From Fragilaria crotonensis (lineage: Eukaryota > Bacillariophyta > Fragilariophyceae > Fragilariales > Fragilariaceae), in contig JAKSYS010000200.1 in the NCBI GenBank assembly GCA_022925895.1, positions 1 to 64,000 of the forward strand: a stretch of 64,000 bases of DNA, in the 5' to 3' direction. Position 1 is the stretch's first letter. Every line of letters starts with the position of its first letter. The position numbers and the translations under genes were made by a program. Below the pieces are notes generated by a model. That model saw only the letters and a list, made by a program, of their open reading frames with translations. It searched no databases and was not told the origin of the DNA. Below are positions 1 through 10,896 of the stretch, one piece after another.

Positions 1-96
1 CACGCAATGTCCCACAATGACAGAGTCCAGGGCCACCCAAATATCTAGTCATAATTTATGTAGCTCATCATTTGAACGACAGGCACCATCTCAACA
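1..96 (+). repeat. Element A 5' LTR (right part; start is outside the window)
   Basis: Bases 1-96 match 5404-5500 with about four differences. The shared sequence ends in CTCAACA, giving the usual CA end. An AAATAT stretch near 40-46 could serve as a TATA-like element, followed by TTTATGTAGCTC at 55-66, the segment that can pair with the sequence just after the LTR. Confidence 0.88.
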
Positions 97-108
97 GAGC
101 TACATAAA
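97..108 (+). promoter_or_regulatory. Element A primer-binding position, self-complementary to the LTR
   Basis: The 12 bases GAGCTACATAAA start at the first base after the LTR end and are the exact reverse complement of TTTATGTAGCTC at 55-66 in the LTR, with a 30-base loop between. No match to a tRNA 3' end (no TGG start) is seen. In Tf1-type elements the RNA 5' end folds back on such a site and primes reverse transcription. That use here is inference. Confidence 0.6.
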
Positions 109-214
109 CCTCCCAACGGCTGCTAACGAACGCCGCCTTTCTACGATAGTCATCTATACTATCTGCGTTCGTACCATAGTCCCAGCTGCGTCGACTTAGT
201 CCACAGCGCACGAC

Positions 215-1286
215 ATGGCATCCATGTCGAAATTCACGTTTCCTCATGAGTCTCTCACGCCCATCAACGGCAAGCCAACAAACACCACGTTGCAGTTACT
301 GCAACGCCAACTGTTTACCAACGCTCGTTCCGTTCCTTCTGCACGTGGCGGCGGCCTACACGGTCATCTTGCCATGCTCCTCAGCAATGCCGATTACCTC
401 GCTTGTGCTGGAATACCCTTCGTTGTCCCCGTGCATCCCGGCCCACCGCCACCACCCATCGGCACTTCCGCCGCTCTTACCGTCGCCATGCGAACGTACA
501 CAGACGCCTTGGCTGATGTTGCCCTCTACAACAACCTCAGTGCTGCGTTGACAGAGCAGATCCTAACCGCTGTCAACGCGTCCTCTCTCAGTGCTCTCGA
601 AGACCCTGACTTTGGATTTAGCGACGTCTCCCCTCGTGCCATGCTCACACATCTGCGCACCGAATACGGGACCCTGACCCCTGAAGAAATTGAGAAGAAC
701 CGCGCGGCCTTGTCCGAACCCTGGAATTTTGACGATCCCATCGAGGATCTGCGGGCGAAAATCGCAAACATCCAGCGCGTTGCCACATTCGGTAACGTAC
801 CAATTGCGAACATCACAATCATCACGCTCATGTTAGCAATGATAGAAAAAACCGGTCTTCTCGCGACCACAACCGAAAAGTTTCGCCTCCGTCCCTTCGA
901 CGAATGGACAGTGGCCTTATTCCGCTCCGAGTTCCAACTTGGCAACAAGGAACGCATTTGCCGTCTCACAGCCGGCGATGCTGGATTTCACGGCGCCCAC
1001 AATGTCATCAGTACCCCCACGTCCGCCGTTGCTGCTGCCGCGACCATTACGCCCACCGTCCCCGCGCATCCACCTGCTTCACGCCACGTCACCGTCAAAG
1101 GTGGCAAAATGTATTACTGTTGGGACTCACGGGCTCAGCCTGCATCGCATGCACACCTCAATCACGTGCTTGCATAAAGCAGAAGGCCACCAAGATGACG
1201 CCACAGCGTTTCGCATGAAAGGCGGGAGCAATACTATCTCTTCCGGTAGACCTCGTCAACTCGCCGCGGCCGCATCCACCAATTGA
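215..1286 (+). pseudogene. Element A gag region
   Basis: This codes for the nucleocapsid/capsid precursor of element A, beginning with an ATG at 215 about 120 bases after the LTR. The first 300 or so residues are an alpha-helical capsid-like region without recognised motifs. Toward the end (about 1105-1215) is a Cys/His motif of the form YYCWTHG...HTS..C..K..GH, a nucleic-acid-binding knuckle seen in gag of diatom and stramenopile copia-type elements. A related gag segment is present in element B on the other strand near 55690-56070 and 56690-56757. The region is a fossil coding region with breaks. Confidence 0.8.
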
Positions 1287-1419
1287 CGACGAGGGAGCCT
1301 ACTTCCATAACCACTACAGCCACCACTATATCTCTGCCAAACGTTTCTAACGCTACGGAATCTAGTTTATCTGCTGTGCATGTAGGTCCCCCCCGATTTC
1401 CATTCCTCCCGACACGCTC

Positions 1420-4400
1420 GCTATCGCTGACAGTGGGAGCACCGCGCATTTTTGTACCGTCTCCGCCGCCGTCATCAACAAGCGACCAACCACACGCCCA
1501 ATCGGCATCGCAAATCCCAACAGGATTATCATGTACTCCACACATGAAGCTGAGCTTGATCTGCCCAGTTTGCCCCTCGCCGCACGTCGCGTACACATCG
1601 TCCCCGCGCTCCGCACCGCATCGCTCTTCTCCATGGCACAACTATGCGATGCCGGATGCACGGTGGCGTTCGACGCAGTCTCTGTGATCGTCCGCCTTCA
1701 CGACCGCAGCATTTTACACGGCGTGCGCACACCTGACACAGGTTTGTGGCATTTGAGCCTAGTTCAGCCCAACCTTGGTCCTCTCGTCCCTGCACCACCC
1801 GTTGCACCGCCACCAATCACATACTGCAGCAACTCCGCCATCCATTCGGCGACACCTGCGGAACTCGTGGCATTCGCCCATGCGGCATTGTTTTCCCCAG
1901 CCAGCTCCACGCTCCAAAAAGCCATCGATAAGGGTTTTCTACCCAATTTTCTGGGGCTCACTGCCCTCGGATTGCGTAAATACCCCCCGCATCAGTTGCC
2001 ATGATCAAAGGCCATCTCGACCAATCCAGAAAGAACCAACGTTCCACCAAACTCACGGCCACAACCATCCCGACAGCGCCCAGTCCTGCACCGGATTACG
2101 ACAGTCCCGATGACACGTTTCTTACCAGTGACCCAGCCAATGAACGCGCCCATCACTGCTTTGCCGCCGTGTTTGAACCCGCATCCGGCCAAATCCACTC
2201 GGATCAAACCGGCAAGTTTATTGTTGCCTCCAGCTCTGGGAACAACTACGTCCTGATCGTCTACGACTACGACAGCAACAGCATTCTCGTCGCACCCATG
2301 CGCAGCCGCACAGGCCCCTGCATCCTCGCTGCGTTTCAAACCATCCACGCCCGCTTAGTCGCTGCCGGTCTCCGACCGCAACTACACCGCTTGGACAACG
2401 AATGTTCGGTCGCTCTCAAAACGTTCCTACGCGACGCCGAAATCGACTACCAACTCGTCCCGCCTCGGCTCCATCGCCGCAACGCCGCCGAACGCGCGAT
2501 CCGCACGTTCAAAAACCACTTCATAGCAGGCTTATGCAGCGTTGATAAAAACTTCCCACTCCACTTGTGGGATAAACTTCTCCCACAAGCCGAACTCACG
2601 CTCAATTTGTTACGTGGTTCGCGCCTCAACCCAAAGCTGTCCGCCCACGCACAAATGCACGGGCACTTTGATTGCAATCGAACGCCACTGGTCCCACCCG
2701 GCATTCGTGTCCTCGTACACATCAAGCCCAGCGAGCGCACTACCTGGTCTCCACATGGTGCTGATGGTTGGTACACAGGACCCGCTCTCGAGTCGTACCG
2801 TTGTTACACGGTTTGGCTGTGGGAAACTCGTGCCACACGCATTTGTGACACGTTGACTTGGTTCCCAACCAAAACCACGATGCCCCTAGCGTCCTTTAAC
2901 GACCTCATCCTCGCCGGTATTCATGACATTCTCCATGCCCTTTGCCACCCGTCACCCGGATCGCCCCTCGCTCCCCTGACTGACAGTCACCACGAAGCGC
3001 TGCTTCAATTAACCAGCATTCTCACGTCTCTCACCACCGACAAAAGCGACCCACCTCCGACTAGTATCACGGCAGCGGAACCGATTGTAGCGACACCACT
3101 CCCGGATACATCTCTGAGGGTGGCGGCCACAATCCCGATCTCACCTACAAGCCCAACGCCAGTCCCTGTGCCCCCCGTGGATGCACGTCTGAGGGTGGTG
3201 CAGTCTCCACCCGCACCCCCCGGCCAACGCGTCACATTCGCGCCCAACCCAGCACCCACCGGCGTAACGTTCGCCAACAGCACTGGTGCATCTGGCGAAC
3301 GCCGACGACGCAACCTTCGCCTACGCAAACACGCCGTCGTCTCTCCACCGTCCAAAACGATCCACCCTCGCAAGCTCCCGCCGGCCACCAGCGTTCCACC
3401 TCGTAACGTGGCGTCTCACCCCCACGGCACACGCTCCAAGCATCTCCAACACGTTGCGGCTTGCGCACGCGCCCTGCTCATCGACGATGCACGTGCCCCG
3501 CAGTCCCCCTTCTCCCCCAGCCAACCTCTGCCCAGCATGCAACATTATGCATTTCACGGTCACGCAATCAATCCCGACACCGGTAAAATCGCCGAATATC
3601 GCGAACTCAGTCAGTGTAGCGATGGGCCCATCTGGCAGGCCTCGAACGCCGACGAAATTGGGCGTTTAGCGCAGGGTTTTGGTGCCATAAAAGGCACCAA
3701 CACCATTTTCTTTATCCACCCATTGGCCATGCCTGCAGGCCGCAAAGCGACATACCTTCGTGTCGTCTCTGCCCTCCGACCCGAGAAAGCCAACCCCTAT
3801 CGCATCCGATGGACCGTTGGTGGCGACAAAGTGGACCATCCCTTTGACGTCAGCACCAAGACTGCCGATCTCACGACGGCAAAATTACTCATCAACAGTG
3901 TTGTGTCCACTCCCAATGCAAAATTCCTGACCGCCGACTTAAAGGATTTCTACCTCGGCACACCAATGTCCCGATACGAGTACATGCGAGTGCCCATTTG
4001 GATGCTCCCCGATGCAATCATCGACCAATACAATCTGACCCCGCTCTTCCACAACGGTTACGTCTGCGTTGAGATACGCCGTGGCATGTACGGCCTCCCG
4101 CAAGCCGGACGCCTCGCCAACGATCAACTCATCGCGTTCCTCAAGCCCCACGGCTACGCACCTTGCCCGTTGACACCAGGCCTTTGGAAACACACAACAC
4201 GTGATATCGTCTTCAGTCTTGTCGTCGATGCCTTTGGCATTCGCTACACCGATCGCGCGGATGCTGACCATCTTATCGCCACCCTCAAAGCCTCGTACGA
4301 AGTCAGTCTGGATTGGACGGGCACCCGTTATTGCGGTTTGACCCTTGCATGGGACTACAGTAAGCGCACCTGTGACGTGTCCATGCCTGGCTATATTGAG

Positions 4401-5458
4401 CGCGCCTTGCAACGGTTTCAACACATAGTACCCACCAACATGCACAAACCAGAGCATTCCCCACACCGTGGCAACGCCCCAATTACGGCGCCACGACCCA
4501 GTATGCGACCATTCCCGATGCCTCCCCTGCACTTGACGCGGCCGACAAAACACACATACTCGAGGTTCTCGGCACATTGCTTTTTTATGCGCGCGCAATC
4601 GACTCAACGATGCTCACCGCAATCGGCGAACTCGCCACCGAGCAATCCCAGGCCACAAAAACCACCCTCGACAAGTTCTCGCAACTGTTAAATTCTTGCG
4701 CGTCCCACCCCGACGCTACCGTACGTTTCACGGCCAGCGACATGATTCTTGCCGTCGAAAGCGACGCGTCTTATTTATCCGTTGTCAAGGGGCGTCCCCG
4801 CTCTGCCGGATGTTTTTTCTTGACCAACAAACCCCTATTGCCTGACGGTCCATATAAACCGAACGGCGCAGTCCACGTCCTCTGCTACATCATGCGCGAA
4901 GTGCTGTCCAGTGCTGCGGAAGCCAAATTAGGAGCCTTGTTCCACAACGGGAAAGAAGCATGCCCCCTCCGCATTGCCCTTGAAGAAATGGGGCATCCAC
5001 AACCCGCCACACCCATGGCGACCGACAACAGCACTGCCAGCGGCATTGCAACCGACACCGTCAAGCAAAAACGGTCGAAAGCCATCGACATGCGATTTTA
5101 TTGGATCCGCGACCGTGTCCGCCAAGGTCAGTTCCAAATCTACTGGAGCAAAGGTACGACAAATCGTGCCGATTACTTTTCCAAACATCATCCGGCCTCG
5201 CATCATCAGGCCATCCGTTCCACGTACTTATACTCGCCTGCCAACCCTACGCGGAACTACTTTGACTGTCTCTCCGACACGGCACCTGCGCCCTGTACAA
5301 CGGTGCACATACCCAGTGCCAATTCTCTCACTATCACTTCTGTGGACCCTGGTGAGGGTGTGTTGTTATCCCCGGGGAACCCGGAAAGTCATCGTGCTTG
5401 CGTCACGCAATGTCCCACAATGACTGAGTCCAGGGCCACCCAAATATCTAGCTCATAA
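1420..5458 (+). pseudogene. Element A pol region (PR, IN, RT, RNase H)
   Basis: The aspartic protease core DSGST lies at about 1429-1443. A pre-integrase segment (about 1531-2000, YSTHEAEL start) follows. The integrase core (about 2190-2560) shows HSDQTG, RLDNE and the NAAERAIRT glutamate, and its C-terminal part carries a GWYTGPALESYR stretch. The reverse transcriptase runs from about 3690 to 4350 (RWTVGGDK, RRGMYGLPQAGRLAND). RNase H spans about 4680-5240, with TDNSTASG and the KHHPASHHQAIRSTYLY tail. The end of the frame runs into the 3' LTR (TESRATQ...), as it does in element B. Proline-rich linker sequence separates IN and RT (about 3050-3500). The region is broken. Confidence 0.88.
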
Positions 5459-5500
5459 TTTATGTAGCTCATCGTTTGAACGACAAGCACCATCTCAACA
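5361..5500 (+). repeat. Element A 3' LTR (140 bp)
   Basis: It starts TGTTGTTATCC directly after a purine-rich GGTGAGGG tract and ends CTCAACA. Element B's LTR has the same length and the same TG/CA ends, and both keep TTTATGTAGCTC although the rest has diverged. The next base begins element D coding sequence. Confidence 0.87.
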
Positions 5501-5774
5501 GTTGCGTTATAAATTGCGAATGATGGGCGTCCAGGTGGATGGACATAAATGCGTATTTTGTGACAATGAATCGGTTGTCAAGAACTCAACCAGGCCCGAA
5601 TCGACCTTGAAGAAGAAGCATAACGCGATTGCCTACCACCGGGTGCGCGAAGTGCAGGCGGCAGGAATTGTAAGAATTGCAAAGGAAGACAGAGAAACCA
5701 ACTTGGCTGATATTCTGACTAAGTGTCTTCCGGGACCGCGACTACGACAGTTGTGTTCTTGTGTGATGTGGTGA
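5501..5774 (+). pseudogene. Element D pol fragment, RNase H C-terminal end
   Basis: It encodes the last 90 or so residues of a copia-type polyprotein. Recognisable motifs are RYKLRMMG, VFCDNESVVKNS, LKKKHNAIAYHRVRE, ETNLADILTK and a final LPGPRLRQL...MW before the stop. The same order is seen at the pol ends of elements C, G, K, L and M. The front of the gene is missing here because element A interrupts it. Confidence 0.85.
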
Positions 5775-5999
5775 CGTGTCCAAAATGGACATGACACGAG
5801 TGGAGGTGCACATATGTATGTGGAACCACTAACCCCCTAAGTTGTGGTAAATTGTGATGTCCACAGAAACATGACAAATTGCTGGGTGGATGTACATGTG
5901 ATGTTGCATGGAACCACCAAGAATAGCTGATGACAGTCGGCCTCTGCATGATCGAATCTGGATCAAACTATTTGTGTATGATGCCTAGTGCGAGGGGAC
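5775..5999 (+). other. Element D 3' untranslated region with two GTGGAACCAC-type repeats
   Basis: No gene. GTGGAACCAC occurs at 5820-5829 and a near copy at 5909-5918. The same pair occurs in element C at 63814 and 63865. The region ends in the purine tract GCGAGGGGAC directly before the LTR, a form shared with G, K, L, M and C. Confidence 0.6.
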
Positions 6000-6291
6000 T
6001 GAATGGATCCTATCATGAGAATAGGTTATTCAGACATGCCGACACGCTTACAGGGCATGCAAGTGACCGATAGACATGAGGGTCACAGGCAGGTGGTCTT
6101 GGAATGCCTGGCTAGGATGACCGATGGGATAGAAAAGCTCCCAGCCGGGTCAAGACTGTGGTTCTAGATCAAAAGCTCACTCTTTTATAGTTGATCAAAG
6201 TTGCATGCCGCAACTAGATGATTTAACTAAGTTCTTAGAGTCAATCCCTTGACAATGGTGGATTTGCCGCACTTGCGGGGGATTTAACTGA
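6000..6291 (+). repeat. Element D 3' LTR
   Basis: It begins TGAATGGATCC after GAGGGGAC. Its last 120 bases align with the last part of the element C 5' LTR (56885-57012), and both end in AACTGA. The two LTRs have diverged well beyond the LTR pairs elsewhere in the window, so D and C are different copies or subfamilies. Confidence 0.75.
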
Positions 6292-6528
6292 CCCTGAAGG
6301 CAAACCTGTAGCGCTAGAGTCGATACACGGCGACGTACGTGTTGTACAAGCTGCTACCAGTCCAGTAGTTGTCGACCATCACGTTTGCCAGAACGATGGG
6401 CTATCTGGTATCAGCATTTTTATTGTGTGCTCTTTTGTTGTTTTGTTACGTCCTACTGGACTCTACTACTGGAGTGCTGAAGTACAGTAGTACTACAACA
6501 TGAGTACTGAGTACTGAGTACTGGAGTT
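6292..6528. other. Unassigned strip between elements D and E
   Basis: I see no gene or recognisable element. It contains a short GAGTACT triplication at about 6501-6521. It may be older flanking sequence into which D and E were inserted. Confidence 0.4.
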
Positions 6529-6644
6529 ACCGAAAACTCTTACGCGCGACTACATACACGACTAACCGCGACTGAGTACGAATGTACGTCTCGCGCTCGC
6601 ATTCTGTTGACGGTACAGTATACTCTGGTACCAGTATCATTACA
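6529..6644 (-). repeat. Element E 3' LTR (partial)
   Basis: It matches 26228-26366 nearly perfectly apart from one length difference. Read on the minus strand it starts TGTAATGATACTGG after the purine tract GCGAGAAGGAG, which marks it as the 3' LTR. Confidence 0.82.
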
Positions 6645-6677
6645 CTCCTTCTCGCTTCCAACCAGAATGTCGAGTTC

Positions 6678-9600
6678 TTACCATCCCATCACTGTCTTTC
6701 GATGGCGGCAATGGGACTCTTCATTCAACGGCTTTGTAAGGAAGTCCGCCGGCTGATCGTTCGTTCGGATGTGGTGGATGCTGATCTCCTTTCGCTCGAC
6801 GTAGTCCCTGAAATGGTGAAGCTTGACGTTGAGGTGCTTCGTTCGAGGTCGATATTTGTGGACACGAGCCATTTCCAAGGCTCCGCTGTTGTCTTCGAAT
6901 ACACGACAGTGTACTCGAGCCTGCGTCGTCGATATCGGGTACGCTCGATCCTTCATCTCCTTAAGCAGCTCCATCATGGGGATTGCGTCTCTTAGTGCGT
7001 AACTCAGACCTGTGTATTCGCTCTCCGTCGACGACAGGGCCACTTCCGTTTGCAATTGGGATTTCCACAGCAAGGGGCAGTTGGCATACTTGATGATATA
7101 CCCATGGCGTGACCTCGCCGTGTCACGATCGCTCGCTGCCTCCTTTGGATCCCAATCACCACAGAAGCTCGCGTCAACGAAGACCTCCAAGTCCTTGTCC
7201 GTCATCGGTTGCATAATCGTACCTTTGTCTCTGGTTCCCAACAGGTAGCGTCCCAGCCATCGCACTGCATCCCCGTGTTCTTTCTTAGGGTCGGATACGA
7301 ATCTGGCGCATTGGTGGACGGCGTACGCAATGTCGCTTCGTGTCGCCTTCTTGAGATAGTTCAACTTCCCAATGATCGATCTGTAATTGAACGAGTTGTC
7401 GAATAGCTCCGAGTCCGAATGTCTAGTCAGTAGTTTCGATGACGCAGCCGGAGTTTAACGCGATTTAACATTCGTCCCGTTCAATCTCAAGTCTTCCAGA
7501 ATCTGGTCGATGAGATGGGGTTGCAACAGATGTATCGTGCCATCCGTCCTCCGATCGATGCTGACGCCAAGGAAGTTGGCAAGGTCGCCTTCAACTGTTA
7601 TGGACAACTTGGCCTTCTTTTGAAGCTCGTCAATTATCTTGTCAATCTCTTTCTTGTCAGGGCCAGCCAATAAACTATCATCGGTGTATAGGACGTACAA
7701 CGTTGACCCTCTATAGAAAACGCATTCGTCCACTGCCGATTGTTGGAAACCCAAGTCTTTCACCAGTTTTCGCACAAGATATTGGTTCCATACGCGTCCC
7801 GCTTGCTTCTGGCCGTAGATGTTCCTGTGGATCTTGAGGACGAAGTCGTTTGGATTCGAATCATCCTCAAGTTCCATCCCTGCTGGGACCTTCATGTACA
7901 GCGTCTTCTCCACGGGAGCTTGAGCGAATGCTTGAACAAAGTCAATCTGCTTCGTGTGCCACCCGTGCGCGACTGTCATTGTCAGGAGCATCCTCACCAA
8001 GTTCCAAGAAGCGACCGGCGCGTACGTCTCATCATAGTGCTCACCTCTTTCATCCGCGAGCCGTCGATGTTCAATCGCGCTTTGTACTTCTTGATTGAAC
8101 CATCCTTCGCGTCGCGTTTTCGTTTCATCTGCCAGACGACGGGTAGGATGGTTTGTCCTTTGGGAACTTGTGATTTCGGAATGATGATGAAGTTGCCATT
8201 GTTGAATTGGTCTGTCACCTCCTTCTTCATGCTCTCCTTGAACTTTGCCCTATCCTCCTCCTTCATCGCCTGGTGATAGTATAGCGTGTCCGGGTCTGAC
8301 ACCGCCTTGTATGCCATCAACGGGTTGCGATAGGCCCATCGATCGTCGTCCGGGAACATTGCCACATAGCAAAACATTTCTCCTTCGACATCGTTCCGAG
8401 TAGCCTCGCTGAGCTCCGTGCACACCGCCGAGAGATATTTCTGAGTTGGCTTGATCGTGCGTCCGAATCTTGACTTCTGAATTCGATTCGCATCACCCGT
8501 CGCGCTGTCGCCCGTTTCTGTCGCGTCGATAGGTATCGGTGGACCGTCGTCCCCGACGTTTGCTGCAGCTGGCTCCTTCTGTCTTGAAGGCACCGGTTCG
8601 CCTGCCCTTGCTCTCTCGTTTGGTGTGTGGCGTTTTCGCTTTCTGCTGGACGATGTCATGCTCGTCGTTTGACTCGACGGTGACGTTGCGCCCTTCGTCG
8701 TTAGCTCCTTCTGAGACGTGACGAATCCCGCTCTCAGTTGCCACGACGATTTCGTCTTGACGTTCTTCACGGTGTCGAATGTCGCATCGTACGCAACGTG
8801 AAATTGAGGGCTCACCAAGGCTGTGTCCCTGTCCATCACGAGTGCCACGTTTCGTCCGTGTTGCGGTGATCTCCCCACGTAGACTCCCGCTCTCGACCGT
8901 TGCGACAATTTGTGAAAAGGTCGGTTGCTCTGAAGTTCGTCTGTGAGCACATAGGTCGGGCACCAAAATGGCTTCCAGTGTTTTGGATTGGTCGCCACTT
9001 TCGAGTTGGAGAATATCTCAACGGGGCTCCTTCTGGCTGCGTCTTGCATGCTTGGAGTATGGTTGACCGCGTCGTTTGCGTTCCGAATGGCGTACGGCCA
9101 TAAGTTTGCAGTTATCGTATCGCTCCATCTCGCATTCGCCTGTGTCAGCATCGCGCGTGCCAGTTCTTGGAGTTCGCGAATTCTTCTTTCCGCGATACCG
9201 TTCTGGTGGTGCGCGTTTACAGCTGCGAACGTCATTCCTTGTCCGCCCAACTTGCATGCGTCCACCCACTTGTACGCCTTGAAGATTCCGTTGTTGGCGT
9301 GGTAGTTTTCCACTTTCACTCCATGCCGATGGGAGTATGCCTCAAACGCACGCTTCCCTTCCACTGTCTCCTCCGCTGACGCTGTCTTTTGGAGGTAGAC
9401 AAACCCCAGTCAACTGAATTGGTCGACGTAGACAGTCGCGTAGCGGTATTGCTTCGTGGTCAGGAAGCCGGTCATCTGGGCAATCAACCCTGGCGTGGGT
9501 GAGACGAGTTGATCCACCGATACCACTTGTCCTGGTTTTGTTGGTTTGGAATCCTCGTCGTCGCCGTCCTTCCTTGGTTTGTTTTGCCAAGGTCGTTTCG

Positions 9601-10575
9601 TCGCCTTCGCGTAGAGGCATGCCGAACATGTTGGGACTCTGCACTTTGATAGACGTCGCGGCAAAATTCCCTGCTTGGCCATCTCTTGGAGCTTTCTCAT
9701 TGAGATGTGTCCGAATTGATGGTGGATCGCCAACAGCTCTGCCAGGTCATTGGCTGGCTGTCGGTCCTCCTCGTCAACGATGATGTTCACGTTCGTCGTT
9801 CGCGGCAGTTCCATGTCGGTCATTGTGGGTTGCTCGCCCGTTTGCGGCGGTTTGTCTGTTGCTGCCTTGCTTGTTTCCCCCTTTGAAGGGGTACTGGATG
9901 GTCCGTCGAGGGTGTGAATTGTCGGCGTTGGATTGGTTTCGTTCGAGTGCTTCCAAGCGTTCGTTAGCATCTCATCGTTTCCTGTCTCGACTTCGTCGTC
10001 CTCCTCGTCGTCTGACACGAGACCCGAAGGCATCGCGATGACGCCCGAGTCGATTCATCCAGTTCAGCTTCACAACAGAAGGCTCGAAATTTCTCGAAGC
10101 CCGACGCCATCGTAAAGGTGGCAACATTGTCCTTCTTTCCGAGTGGAATTCTTACTTTGTACTTTCCACCTCCCCAAAACAAAACGCACTCCCGTCCGTT
10201 GGTGTATTCTCCGCACTTGTCACGTTCGGGACCTGTCGTCTGGGTCTGGGACCAGTGTTGCGGACTCAATAGTCGAACTCGTCCGTCGGGAACGTAGTAT
10301 GAGTTCGGAATTGTGAAGGTGTGTTTCTTTCCCAATTCGTCCTCCCAACTCCAACGTAGCGTGCCGACTTGCACATTCGTCGTTCTCGTTCCTGCGAATC
10401 CCTTCACGACCCGATCCGTCGGCCTCAGTTTCCCAACATAGTCCTCCTTCACGTGTGAGATGCACCCCGAACATCGGTTGTCGATTCCGATCGTTTCCGA
10501 ATCGGTGTCGAATTGGGTTTTCCGTTCGGTCGCAATCGGAGCATTCGCTTGCATGGCGAGAACCGTCATCGCCAT
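6678..10575 (-). pseudogene. Element E pol region (PR, IN, RT, RNase H)
   Basis: Reading leftward: a protease-type core DNRCSGCISH at about 10460-10510; a HHCC-like zinc segment with HQFGH and CSACLYAK (about 9600-9740); integrase (about 9000-9560: VSVDQLVSPTPG, HANNGIF, NGIAERRIRE); a variable linker; reverse transcriptase (about 7480-8280: TKQIDFVQAFAQAP, YGQKQAGRVWN, YTDDSLLAGPD); and RNase H (about 6678-7360: FVDASFCGDWD, STESEYTGLSYALRD, VFEDNSGAL, PADFLTKPL). The order is that of Ty1/copia. Element J is the closest relative in the window. The region is broken. Confidence 0.88.
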
Positions 10576-10896
10576 GACGGTCCCCCTTCGCCCCCAGCTT
10601 GCTCGTTTGCGATTGATTCGATGGTGTGCAGTTCCCGAGCGAATGCGTGGCTTGGTGTTTCGCAGGATCCAGTCTCCCAGTTCGCTCGAGATGGACTCGA
10701 TTGTTCGCCAGCCGTACGACTATGCTGACGTTACGAGCATGTCCGTCCTTTTCGCAATCCTTCGGCCTGCCCTGTTCCACTCCTTGGTGTCGAGTGTTCG
10801 TTTCGTTGATCGAAGAATGGTCGCGATGATGGTGGGTATAGACCAACACAAAGTGAGTAAAGTCCGCACTACGATCGTGTTAGTCCACCCTCCCCG

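Larger units (their letters stand above)
1..5500 (+). mobile_element. Element A: Ty1/copia-type LTR retrotransposon, nearly full length
   Basis: Both LTRs are present; the first about 44 bases of the 5' LTR lie left of the window. Between them are a gag region with a CWTHG..HTS zinc motif, a DSGST protease, an integrase with the HSDQTGKF start and LDNE motif, a reverse transcriptase and an RNase H ending in KHHPASHH. This order (PR-IN-RT-RH) defines Ty1/copia. The integrase block with HRRNAAERAIRTFKNHF is typical of copia-like elements reported from diatoms. A lies inside the RNase H frame of element D, so it is younger than D. It is broken, with about three interruptions, and its LTRs differ at about four places over 96 bp, which suggests a fairly old insertion. 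Element B (51332-56757, opposite strand) is its closest relative here. Confidence 0.93.
5501..6291 (+). mobile_element. Element D: 3' end of a lineage-1 copia element
   Basis: Only the RNase H tail, the 3' untranslated region and the 3' LTR are in the window; the rest should lie left of element A, which is inserted here. The protein segment LRYKLRMMGVQVDG and the LTR both match element C (63496-63768 and 56758-57012), so D and C belong to one family. D predates A. Confidence 0.85.

Noticed and set aside
97-110. A tRNA primer site in element A
   Set aside because: The bases after the LTR do not start TGG and do not match the anticodon-arm or D-arm sites of the other elements; the self-complementarity explains them better.
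526-969. A minus-strand frame opposite A gag
   Set aside because: The plus-strand frame is matched by B gag; the antisense frame has no counterpart there.
3939-4607. A 222-codon minus-strand frame in element A
   Set aside because: It lies opposite the reverse transcriptase of A, which has clear family motifs; the antisense text has none and is not shared with B.
6501-6521. GAGTACT triplication as a CRISPR or regulatory array
   Set aside because: Three short adjacent units with no spacers; a simple local repeat.
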